Counted from the first letter of the stretch, positions 1 through 6,064 are shown. The stretch is DNA of 8,270 nt from Deltaproteobacteria bacterium (GCA_947483545.1 CANKNP010000240.1:1-8270), one strand, 5' to 3'. Translations and numbers: made by a program. The notes: generated by a model from the sequence alone, not told the origin.

Positions 1-542
1 AGCGGCGCGACGATGGTCTCGGCGGCGGTGGCCTCGGAGATGCCGGCGGAGTCGCCAATGCCGAAGGTGACGAGCCCGGAGCCGGCCTTCACCAGCAGGC
101 TGTCCACGTGCCCGTGGTAGCAGCCGGCAAACTTGAGGATCTTCGAACGGCCGGTCTTGGCCCGGGCCAGCCGAAGGGCGGTCAACACGGCCTCCGTGCC
201 CGTACACACCAGACGCGCCCGCTGGAAGTTCGGGTATCCAACGAGGATTCGTTCCGCGAGGTCAATCTCTCCGCGCGTCACCGCCCCAAACGCGAGCCCA
301 TCCGCCGCCGCTCGCTGGACCGCCTCGACGACGGGGGGGGGGGCATGACCGAGAATGTTCGGCCCCCAAGCCATGCAATAATCGACCCAGCGCTCGCCGC
401 CCTCGCCGTAAAGGTAGGCGCCCGCCGCCCGCTGGATGTACCGGGGCGCGCTGCCCACGGATTTCCAAGCGCGCACAGGGCTGTTGACCCCGGCCGGCGC
501 GACGACAAGCGCGCGTTGGTACAGATCGTGGTGAACACTCAT
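1..542 (-). CDS. hemL: Glutamate-1-semialdehyde 2,1-aminomutase, N-terminal part (partial)
   Basis: This PLP enzyme converts glutamate-1-semialdehyde to 5-aminolevulinate in the cytoplasm, the second step of the C5 heme pathway. The first 180 residues are in the window; the rest, including the PLP-binding lysine, lies beyond the left edge. Family motifs seen are AGVNSPVRAWKSVG (17-30), AYLYGEGG (42-49), WGPNILGHA (59-67), TGTEA (114-118), the CYHGH block (141-145) and the following DSLLVKAGSG. The start is ATG 542-540, overlapping the hemC stop (ATGA) and preceded by GGAGG at 554-550, a 7-nt spacing. Two positions are unusual. The common NSGTEA phosphate-binding motif reads CTGTEA, and the usual GHAHP reads GHAPPP, encoded by an 11-bp C run. 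The frame stays open through that run, so the gene looks intact in this window. Confidence 0.95.
   Translation of the reverse strand, partial: MSVHHDLYQRALVVAPAGVNSPVRAWKSVGSAPRYIQRAAGAYLYGEGGERWVDYCMAWGPNILGHAPPPVVEAVQRAAADGLAFGAVTRGEIDLAERILVGYPNFQRARLVCTGTEAVLTALRLARAKTGRSKILKFAGCYHGHVDSLLVKAGSGLVTFGIGDSAGISEATAAETIVAP
333..343. repeat. 11-bp G homopolymer inside hemL
   Basis: Eleven consecutive G on the plus strand (C in the hemL sense strand) encode the APPP of GHAPPP, residues 67-70. The reading frame is preserved with exactly 11 bases; a one-base change would frameshift hemL near residue 70. Such runs are prone to replication slippage and to sequencing error. The surrounding residues align well with HemL on both sides, which supports the length as given. 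Confidence 0.9.
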
Positions 543-1516
543 GGCAATTCCTCCAATAGAGGCCCGCTGAGCGGGACGGCGTGGATCTTTCGGGCGTCGG
601 GGGTGGCGACGACCCGGGGCAAATCGATGGCCGCACACCGGCCGAGTGTGAGCTGATCGTCCACGGCGAGCGCGAAGTGACCGACATCGCCCGAGACCCA
701 GGCGCCGAACGGCAACGCGCAGCCCGTACCCAAGGCAGCGAGGGCCGCACGCTCGAGGTCAACCGCCCGGTGGGTCGGAGGGTGCGAAAGGGCCTCGAGC
801 GTGCCGCGCGTGGCGAGGTCATCGGCCCGACACTGCAACGCGAGCGCGCCCTGGCCTGGAGCGCCGGGCCAAAGTGCGGGGTTCAACCGGTACCGTTGGA
901 CACCCGAAAGCGGGGCGCCTTGCGCTCCGGCCCACGCCGAACCGAGCACCAGCCGGTCCAAGCCCGCTCCGGCGAGCAGGATGGCATCAAAATCCCCGTT
1001 CCGAAGGCGTTGAATCCGGGTCGTCACGTTGCCGCGTAGGAACGCCCCCTCGCAGTCCGGAAACCACGCGCGCAAGAGCGCCATGCGACGCGGGGAGCTG
1101 GCCCCGACCCGCCCGATGCCAACGGTTGGGCGGCTCGCCCCCGCCGCCGTCGGGTCCGCCCCCGCCGTGAACCGCCGCTGCGCACCCGCTAGGCCCAGCA
1201 GCAGCACATCTGCGGGATCGGCCCGCTCCGGCACGATGATCACGAGCCCGCTCGCGTCGGCGACCGGCAAGTCCTTCAGCGAATGCACCGCGAGGTCGAT
1301 GCGTCCTTCGCGGAGCGCGGCCTCGATCGCACCGGTGAACCACCCCTTCGCCAAGGGCCCGGTCGCGAGCGGCACATCGACCAGCCGGTCGCCCTCCGTC
1401 TCAATCCCCACCCGCTCGACGGGGTGGCCGGTCACGCGCTCGATCTCGGCCGCCACCTGGCCAGCCTGGGCGAGCGCGAGCACGCTCATCCGGGTGCCGA
1501 GCCGTAGAGGCTTCAT
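539..1516 (-). CDS. hemC: Hydroxymethylbilane synthase (porphobilinogen deaminase)
   Basis: The enzyme polymerises four porphobilinogens into hydroxymethylbilane using a dipyrromethane cofactor bound to a cysteine. The protein is 325 aa, near the usual 300-330. Motifs seen are LGTRMSVLALAQ (6-17), AVHSLKDLP (76-84) with the catalytic aspartate at D82, ASSPRR (139-144) for the arginine pair that binds cofactor acid groups, and LRGNVTTR (160-167). DAILLAGAGLDRL (177-189) follows. The cofactor cysteine is C266 in GTGCALPFG, where many relatives have GGC.P.G. The frame is open upstream to 1894, but homology begins at MKPLRLGTR. The ATG at 1516-1514 overlaps the hemA stop as ATGA and has GGGGAG just before it. 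The stop overlaps the hemL start. The loop around residues 107-131 is alanine- and glycine-rich and slightly long. The C-terminal domain is only loosely conserved, which is normal for the family. Confidence 0.95.
   Translation of the reverse strand: MKPLRLGTRMSVLALAQAGQVAAEIERVTGHPVERVGIETEGDRLVDVPLATGPLAKGWFTGAIEAALREGRIDLAVHSLKDLPVADASGLVIIVPERADPADVLLLGLAGAQRRFTAGADPTAAGASRPTVGIGRVGASSPRRMALLRAWFPDCEGAFLRGNVTTRIQRLRNGDFDAILLAGAGLDRLVLGSAWAGAQGAPLSGVQRYRLNPALWPGAPGQGALALQCRADDLATRGTLEALSHPPTHRAVDLERAALAALGTGCALPFGAWVSGDVGHFALAVDDQLTLGRCAAIDLPRVVATPDARKIHAVPLSGPLLEELP
550..554 (-). promoter_or_regulatory. hemL ribosome binding site (GGAGG)
   Basis: GGAGG lies 7 nt before the hemL ATG, within the end of hemC. 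It is the only strong Shine-Dalgarno sequence at the four internal overlaps of the operon, so hemL could be translated independently as well as by coupling. Confidence 0.7.
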
Positions 1517-2568
1517 GGCTCCCCCAACGCGCGTACGATCTGGTGCGTGTACGCCCGAAGCGCCGCCCGAGTGGCTTTGCGCACCGCGGCCTGCTGTGCC
1601 GTAGACAGGCCGTCCACCTCTACGTATTGGTCCACCTCGGCGAGGAACCGGTCCCGCACGTCGCGGACCTTTCCAAGACGGTTCTGCGGCGCGGCGAGCC
1701 GGGCCTGAAGGTTCGCCAGCGCCTCGTCCACGGCGGCATGGGCGGCGTTGAACATCGCCGCAGGGAGCGCGTGACCCGGGCCGGTGACGAGAGCGTCCAC
1801 TTCTACACGGGCCGTCCCCATCGGCAGCGCGCCCACCTGGGCCGGCACCCCGAGGTCGATCACCCGGTGAGCCGGGGCTGGCGGCTGAAACCACCCGGAG
1901 GGCCCGGCCGTGCAGACAACCCAGGCGTCATGTGGCCGGAGCGCGTCGAGCCCGAGGCCCCCCGCGCGCGGCGTACGGTTGTAGCCGACGGGCTCCGCCC
2001 AGCCAGCCCGACGCAGCGACGCAATGACCCGCACGCCGATTTCGCCAAGGCCGACCACCCCCACGATCGTGCTCGCCGGGAGGCCTTCGAGCGCCTCGAC
2101 CGCCAACGCGCCGACACCCACGTTCGGCCGCACGAACCCCTCGACCCGGCCTCGTGCGCGGAGCTGTTCCGTCGCCTGCGCCAACAGGTTCAGCGTTCGG
2201 TCCCGCCGATCTTCCTGCTCGTCGAGCGCGCGGTGTACCTGCCGCCCGATGTCCTCCTCCCCCTGGACGAACGAGTCGAGGCCGACGCACACCTCCAACG
2301 CATGGCGTAGCCCATCCGCGCCGATCCGGCTCACAGGGGCCACACCCACCGCCCGCTCCACTTGGGTCGCGACGATAGCGGCGACCCAAGCCGGCTCCTT
2401 CGCCGACCCCCACCAGGTCGAGCGCGCGCAGGTGTGAACCGCGACGAGCCCGTCCGCGCCGATGCGGCCCAGCGCCGAACGGTCGGTCAAAACCCCGTGG
2501 CTGCGCGCCCGGGCGGCCGAGGGTGCGTCCCGCCAGGTGACGGTCACGGTGAAGAACCCCGGGGTCAT
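1513..2568 (-). CDS. hemA: Glutamyl-tRNA reductase (divergent, short)
   Basis: The enzyme reduces glutamyl-tRNA(Glu) to glutamate-1-semialdehyde with NADPH, the first and usually rate-setting step of the C5 pathway, and commonly passes product to HemL. The protein is 351 aa; most family members have roughly 410-450. Features in order: the catalytic domain with C47 in HTCARS, where the usual motif is STCNR; GLDSFVQGEEDIGRQV (96-111), the conserved family block; an NADPH-binding fold starting GVVGLGEIG (170-178); and YNRT (196-199), matching the usual NRT. IDLGVPAQV (237-245) and an alpha-helical C-terminal dimerisation segment (about 275-350) follow. The catalytic cysteine and domain order are kept, but the Asn after it is Ala and several spacers are short. 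The gene overlaps both neighbours by ATGA. Identification is firm from the motifs and the operon; full activity is inferred. Confidence 0.92.
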   Translation of the reverse strand: MTPGFFTVTVTWRDAPSAARARSHGVLTDRSALGRIGADGLVAVHTCARSTWWGSAKEPAWVAAIVATQVERAVGVAPVSRIGADGLRHALEVCVGLDSFVQGEEDIGRQVHRALDEQEDRRDRTLNLLAQATEQLRARGRVEGFVRPNVGVGALAVEALEGLPASTIVGVVGLGEIGVRVIASLRRAGWAEPVGYNRTPRAGGLGLDALRPHDAWVVCTAGPSGWFQPPAPAHRVIDLGVPAQVGALPMGTARVEVDALVTGPGHALPAAMFNAAHAAVDEALANLQARLAAPQNRLGKVRDVRDRFLAEVDQYVEVDGLSTAQQAAVRKATRAALRAYTHQIVRALGEP

Positions 2569-3884
2569 ACCAGCGCCCCCAACCGTCGCGCAGCATCAAA
2601 ACCGCTCGCGACGGCATCGTCCAGCGTGCCACCGGCAAGGTAGGAGCCCGCGTAGACGAGCGGCCGGCGATCCGAACGACCCAGCTCCAACGCGCACAGT
2701 GCTCGCATCCGCCCGCGATGCCCAAGGCTCGGGATGCTCACCGCGCGCGGCCACCGCACAACATGCGACGCCCGAAGCTGGGGCTCCGCGCCGAACCAAC
2801 GGGCATGACGCGCCGTCACCTCAGCGACGAGCTCAGCGTCCGGCCGATCGAGCCACTCCGGGTGCGCCAGCCCGCCCATCATCGTGGCATACGCGCGCAA
2901 CCCCGGCGGCGCCCACGGCTCCCCCGGCAGGTCACGCAGGTCCGACATGAACAACGTGCCCATGACCGGATCCGGCGGAGGCACCAGGAAGCCGAACCCC
3001 CGCGGGCGCTCCTGCGGCTCGGCGAGCCAGTGCACCACCGCCATCGGGCTGTGCAGCACTTGATCGAGCAGTGCGGCCGCCTCCGGGTCCGTCCCACGAA
3101 CGAAGCCGGCGGCATCTGTGGCATCCGTGGCGACGACGATTGCGTCCGCGTCTACATCGTTGACGCCCCCGACCGCCTCTTCCCGGATCGTGCCCCCCGC
3201 CGCCAGAAGCGCCTCTTCGGTCGCGAGCGCCAACGACCCCATCCCCCGCGCCAGTGACCACGTCCCCGTGGTGGGCGCGCTGGTCGGCCCCGGCCCCGCC
3301 ATCCGCTTCTGCAAGCCCATCGGCGAGGAGGTCTGGAGCCCGGCGAACAGCTCCGGCCAGGCGTCGGCGAACCCGATGTGCTCGGGTCCGCAGCCCCAAA
3401 TGCCCACCGTCAAGGCCCGGGCGAGCCCGTTGGCGATCGTGGGGCCAAACTGCCGCCGCGCCCAATCGGCCACCGTCTCCGCCACCTCCGGCGGGCGATG
3501 CCGCACCATCCCCCGCCCGAACACCGCGGCCTGGCGCAACCCCAGGGTCCCAACGCCGACCGGCCGGAGACGATCGCCGTCCGCAACGTAACGATCCCGC
3601 GCCTGCGGGCTGAGCTGCTGCCAGGGCCCACCCGCGGCGTTCCAAGGCCCGAGGCCGACAGCGTCTGCCAGGCGGAACACAGCATGCGCCCGATTCGTCA
3701 CGCTCGGCGCGCCGGCCTCGATCCGCCAGCCTGGTAACGTCGCGCTCGGCTGCAAGGAGCCCACGCGGCCCTGCCCGCGGCGGATCAGTCGGACGCGCGC
3801 CCCGCCCCGAGCGAGCATGAGCCCCGCGGTGAGCCCAGCCAGCCCACCACCGATGACCACAATCTCCGCTGGGCGGTTCGTCAT
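2565..3884 (-). CDS. hemY: Protoporphyrinogen oxidase, HemY (oxygen-dependent, FAD) type
   Basis: This flavoprotein oxidises protoporphyrinogen IX to protoporphyrin IX using oxygen, usually at the inner membrane; some annotation systems name it hemG. The protein is 439 aa, slightly short for the 450-480 typical. The N-terminal FAD-binding dinucleotide motif is VVIGGGLAGLTAGL (9-22). The glycine-rich GR loop after it is altered to GRVGSLQ, followed by GWRIEAGAPS (52-61). GIWGCGPEHIGFADAWPELF (161-180) matches the family's substrate-side segment. AVVHW, then GFGFLVPP (296-303), HVVRWP (374-379) and the C-terminal FAD motif YAGSYLAGGTLDDAVASG (411-428) complete it. The pattern agrees, as I remember it, with myxobacterial HemY. 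The start ATG overlaps the hemE stop and the stop overlaps hemA. No strong Shine-Dalgarno is visible at its start, so translation probably depends on coupling to hemE. Confidence 0.92.
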   Translation of the reverse strand: MTNRPAEIVVIGGGLAGLTAGLMLARGGARVRLIRRGQGRVGSLQPSATLPGWRIEAGAPSVTNRAHAVFRLADAVGLGPWNAAGGPWQQLSPQARDRYVADGDRLRPVGVGTLGLRQAAVFGRGMVRHRPPEVAETVADWARRQFGPTIANGLARALTVGIWGCGPEHIGFADAWPELFAGLQTSSPMGLQKRMAGPGPTSAPTTGTWSLARGMGSLALATEEALLAAGGTIREEAVGGVNDVDADAIVVATDATDAAGFVRGTDPEAAALLDQVLHSPMAVVHWLAEPQERPRGFGFLVPPPDPVMGTLFMSDLRDLPGEPWAPPGLRAYATMMGGLAHPEWLDRPDAELVAEVTARHARWFGAEPQLRASHVVRWPRAVSIPSLGHRGRMRALCALELGRSDRRPLVYAGSYLAGGTLDDAVASGFDAARRLGALV

Positions 3885-4918
3885 CCGCCGCCGTCAACCT
3901 TGATCTGGCCGACCGCCTCGCAGAGGGTGGCCACCGCTTCGGGCGGGGTGCTCGGCAGGATGCCGTGCCCGAGGTTCACGATGTGGCTGCGGGTGTCCGC
4001 GCCGAGATCGTCCGCGAGCCGCCGCACCTCGGCGTGGATGGCGTCCGTCCCGGCGAGGAGGCAGGTGTTGTCGATGTTCCCCTGGGTCGCCATGCCTCCA
4101 CGCCGGGCGGGGCGGAGCGCGGCCGTGTCGTGGAAAGAGAGCACTCGAAAGCCTACCGTTTCGGCGATCTCCGTCAGGTGGCCCGCGCGAACAAAGAGCA
4201 CAGTTCGGGCTTCGGGGTGCGCCAGCTCAAGCGAGTTCCGGATGCGCCTGAGGCTGGGCCAAGACAGGCGGCGCCACGCCTCTGCGGACAAAAGCCCGCC
4301 CCAGGTGTCGAAGATCTGCACCGCGTCTGCCCCGGCGTCGATCTGCGCGACCAGGTGGTCGGTCACAGCGTCCGCCAAGAGCGTGAGCAGATGGTCGGTC
4401 TCGACCGGGAACTGCCGCGCGAAGGTGCGGGCTTTGGCAAAGTCGCTGCTGCCCTCGCCCTGCACGAGGTAGCAGAACAGCGTCCACGGGGAGCCGGCAA
4501 AGCCGAACAGCGCGTGATCGGGGGCCGCAAGGCGCAGCTCTCGAACGGCCCCGTACGTGTAGCCGAGCCGCTCGCCGAGGCCCGTGAAGTCCAAACGGTC
4601 GATGTCGGCGGGCTCGCGGACGGGACGCCCAAGCGAGGGGCCATCGCCCACCTGGAACTTGAGGCCGGCGCCGATCGCGTCGAGGATCGTGAGGATGTCG
4701 GAGAACACGATGGTCGCGTCCAGCGGGAAGCGCCTCAGCGGCTGCATCGCCACCTCGGTACACGCCTCCGGAGAGCGCACGAGGTCGAGGAACGCGAGCT
4801 GAGACCTTACCTCCCGGTACTCAGGCAGGTAGCGCCCCGCCTGGCGCATCAGCCAGATCGGCAGGCGGTCAACGGGTCCGCCCTCGAAGGCGGCGAGAAT
4901 GCGGGCGCGGCCCGTCAT
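3881..4918 (-). CDS. hemE: Uroporphyrinogen decarboxylase
   Basis: The enzyme removes four carboxyls from uroporphyrinogen III to give coproporphyrinogen III in the cytoplasm, without cofactor. The protein is 345 aa, normal for the family. Motifs seen are PIWLMRQAGRYLPEYREVR (20-38) with the substrate arginines R25 and R29, FSDILT (72-77) with the catalytic aspartate D74, and AGSPWTLFCYLVQG (141-154) with the active-site tyrosine Y150. FDTWGG (203-208), ATQGNID (277-283) and NLGHGI (315-320) with H318 follow. It is the first gene of the operon. The frame extends upstream to 5023, but homology starts at MTGRARIL, so ATG 4918-4916 is chosen; only a weak AGGA lies about 9 nt before it. Oddity: where most relatives read GLDW before the QGN block, this protein reads SFHD (261-264). 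That site is not among the classic catalytic residues. Identification is very secure. Confidence 0.96.
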   Translation of the reverse strand: MTGRARILAAFEGGPVDRLPIWLMRQAGRYLPEYREVRSQLAFLDLVRSPEACTEVAMQPLRRFPLDATIVFSDILTILDAIGAGLKFQVGDGPSLGRPVREPADIDRLDFTGLGERLGYTYGAVRELRLAAPDHALFGFAGSPWTLFCYLVQGEGSSDFAKARTFARQFPVETDHLLTLLADAVTDHLVAQIDAGADAVQIFDTWGGLLSAEAWRRLSWPSLRRIRNSLELAHPEARTVLFVRAGHLTEIAETVGFRVLSFHDTAALRPARRGGMATQGNIDNTCLLAGTDAIHAEVRRLADDLGADTRSHIVNLGHGILPSTPPEAVATLCEAVGQIKVDGGG

Positions 4919-5003
4919 GGCAGGATCCTGGGGGCTGAGGGCCTTAGCGGTTTCCGAGCGGGTGCGCCGCTCGCCGGTGGTCAACGGGGGGTCACAGTGT
5001 TCT

Positions 5004-5023
5004 GTGGGGGGCAAGCCCCCCAC
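5004..5023. repeat. 9-bp perfect palindromic hairpin (GTGGGGGGC / GCCCCCCAC)
   Basis: A nearly uninterrupted palindrome with a 2-nt centre (AA). It is very GC-rich and has no T-run on either side, so it does not match a standard intrinsic terminator for either direction. It sits 86-105 nt upstream of the hemE start on the minus strand. Its left arm shares GTG with the CACAG/CTGTG repeat, so the two cannot form together. An extragenic palindromic repeat is a reasonable alternative to a gene-specific element. Confidence 0.75.
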
Positions 5024-5062
5024 GCCCCCGGCGAGCCGAGATGCGCTCGACTACGAGCGCGT

Positions 5063-5098
5063 GGCCGGATTCGTCGGGAGTACCCTCCCAATCCGGCC
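5063..5098. repeat. Two-step hairpin, 9-bp outer and 5-bp inner stem
   Basis: The outer arms are GGCCGGATT (5063-5071) and AATCCGGCC (5090-5098). Inside them GGGAG (5076-5080) and CTCCC (5085-5089) pair around a TACC loop. The inner stem abuts the outer one on the right side, with a 4-nt bulge CGTC on the left. The predicted fold is strong and symmetric enough to form from either strand. It ends 84 nt before the SDR start codon and is not followed by a T-run. Confidence 0.75.
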
Positions 5099-5173
5099 CT
5101 CGACTCGGGTGCCGTTTCGCGCCCGCGGGATGGGAAAATCAGCGTGTCGCGCGTTAGCCGCCGCGCTCCCCGT

Positions 5174-5177
5174 AGGA
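5174..5177 (+). promoter_or_regulatory. SDR ribosome binding site (AGGA)
   Basis: AGGA lies 5 nt before ATG 5183 and supports that start over the long upstream open frame, whose translation is antisense to hemE and shows no homology until this methionine. Confidence 0.6.
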
Positions 5178-5182
5178 ACCCC

Positions 5183-5983
5183 ATGGCAACGTCCTATTTT
5201 CAAGGCAAGCACGTCCTCGTCACCGGCGGCAGCTCGGGCATCGGCCTCGCGCTGTGCAAGCAGCTGCTCGGCCAAGGGGCGACGGTCACCATGCTGGCGC
5301 GTCGGCAGGCGGTGCTGGATGAGGCCAAGGCGAGCTTGGGGGCGCCCGACCGTACACACACGTTGACGGTGGACGTCTCGGACCCGCAATCGGTCAAGGA
5401 TCGCGTGGGCGCGCACATCGCCGGGTACCCCGCGGACATGCTCATCAACAACGCGGGCGTGGTCATGCCCGGCCGGTTTCTCGAGCTGGAGGACCGGCAT
5501 TTCCGCGAGATGATCGACATCAATTATTTTGGGACGGTACACATGTGCCGGGCCGTGATCCCGCAGCTTGTGCAGCGGGGCGGCGGGCACGTGCTGAACG
5601 TGTCGTCGATGGCGGGGGTCATCGGGATCTACGGCTATACGGCGTATGCAGCGAGCAAGTTCGCGGTGTGTGGGTTCACCGAGGCGCTGCGCGGGGAGAT
5701 GTGGCCGCACAAGATCCGGGTCTCGGTCTGCACCCCACCGGACACTGAGACCCCCCAGCTCGCGTTTGAGAACCAATACAAGCCGGCGGAGACGAAGGCC
5801 ATCGCCGGGAATGTCAAGACGATGAGCGCAGAGGCCGTGGCTAGCTCGATCCTCGGGGGGATGGCCGCGGGCAAATACGAGATCGTGCCGGGGTTGGATG
5901 GGCAGCTCACGGTGACGGCGAGCCGGATCCTGCCGGGGATCACGCGGTGGGTTTGTGATCAGGGGCAGAAGAAGGCGAGGTAG
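5183..5983 (+). CDS. Short-chain dehydrogenase, 3-ketodihydrosphingosine reductase-like
   Basis: A 266-aa classical SDR with a Rossmann fold. TGGSSGIG (14-21) is the NAD(P) glycine motif, DVSD (64-67) the adenine-ring aspartate segment and NNAG (89-92) the fold motif. N114 in DINYFGTV, S141/S142 and YAASK (Y155, K159) make the catalytic tetrad. A41-type residues after the second strand (ARRQ, 39-42) favour NADPH. The stretches INYFGTVHMCRAVIPQL, GYTAYAASKFAVCGFTEALR and CTPPDTETPQLAFENQYKP resemble eukaryotic KDSR, which reduces 3-ketosphinganine in sphingolipid synthesis. The C-terminal region (GLDGQLTV... SRILPGI) also fits that group. There is no clear membrane anchor. The gene stands alone, divergent from the heme operon and convergent with the endopeptidase. 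Assignment to the SDR family is certain; the sphingolipid substrate is inferred from similarity, and another keto-lipid is possible. Confidence 0.85.
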   Translation: MATSYFQGKHVLVTGGSSGIGLALCKQLLGQGATVTMLARRQAVLDEAKASLGAPDRTHTLTVDVSDPQSVKDRVGAHIAGYPADMLINNAGVVMPGRFLELEDRHFREMIDINYFGTVHMCRAVIPQLVQRGGGHVLNVSSMAGVIGIYGYTAYAASKFAVCGFTEALRGEMWPHKIRVSVCTPPDTETPQLAFENQYKPAETKAIAGNVKTMSAEAVASSILGGMAAGKYEIVPGLDGQLTVTASRILPGITRWVCDQGQKKAR

Positions 5984-6064
5984 TCGGCGATGCCCAGCGG
6001 CGTTTCACGGCGGCGACGGACTCTGCGGCGGTGGGAGCGAGCCGCCCCCATCGCGCAACAACCC

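Larger units (their letters stand above)
1..4918 (-). other. Heme biosynthesis operon hemE-hemY-hemA-hemC-hemL
   Basis: Five genes on the minus strand are read in the order hemE, hemY, hemA, hemC, hemL. Each downstream start codon overlaps the upstream stop as ATGA, at 3884-3881, 2568-2565, 1516-1513 and 542-539. There is no room for internal terminators, and the overlaps suggest translational coupling and a single transcript begun upstream of hemE. Only hemL has a strong Shine-Dalgarno sequence of its own. The set covers the start of the C5 pathway (hemA, hemL), the third step (hemC), uroporphyrinogen decarboxylation (hemE) and the penultimate oxidation (hemY). The operon may continue beyond the left edge. 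I could not identify a convincing sigma-70 promoter upstream of hemE. Confidence 0.9.
4955..5098. promoter_or_regulatory. Cluster of perfect inverted repeats in the hemE/SDR divergent intergenic region
   Basis: The 264-bp gap between the divergent hemE and SDR starts contains six inverted repeats in 144 bp. They are: 7-bp arms at 4955-4961/4967-4973; 9-bp arms at 4969-4977/5028-5036 (GCTCGCCGG/CCGGCGAGC), which would enclose the next two; 5-bp arms at 4993-4997/5002-5006 (CACAG-TGTT-CTGTG); 9-bp arms at 5004-5012/5015-5023; 7-bp arms with a 4-nt loop at 5043-5049/5054-5060; and a two-step stem at 5063-5098. Several share arms, so alternative folds are possible. Either strand could form an RNA leader: for hemE from an upstream start, or for the SDR. 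Operator, attenuator, untranslated-RNA and palindromic-repeat explanations all fit. High GC raises the chance of random pairs, but this density of perfect arms seems too high for that alone. Function is unknown. Confidence 0.6.

Noticed and set aside
1517..1894. N-terminal extension of HemC upstream of 1516
   Set aside because: It overlaps the hemA coding region, has a low-complexity Gly/Arg/Ala composition, and HemC homology starts at MKPLRLGTR with the ATGA junction.
4919..5023. 35-residue N-terminal extension of HemE from 5023
   Set aside because: It has no similarity to UroD, and the family N-terminus aligns from the ATG at 4918. The stretch covers part of the inverted-repeat cluster.
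5111..5139. Sigma-70-like promoter for the SDR (GAAAAT at 5134-5139 as -10)
   Set aside because: No acceptable -35 element lies at 16-18 bp, and only four of six -10 bases match.
3965..5182. Long plus-strand open frame continuous with the SDR gene, which would suggest a 672-residue fusion protein
   Set aside because: The upstream 406 codons are antisense to hemE and show no protein-like motifs. The SDR homology begins exactly at ATG 5183, which has an AGGA ribosome site.
5984..6064. Terminator between the convergent SDR and mepA genes (GGCGG 6027-6031 with CCGCC 6042-6046, and GCGATG/CATCGC flanking)
   Set aside because: The stem is only 5-6 bp and there is no T-run on either strand, so it cannot be told from chance at this GC content.
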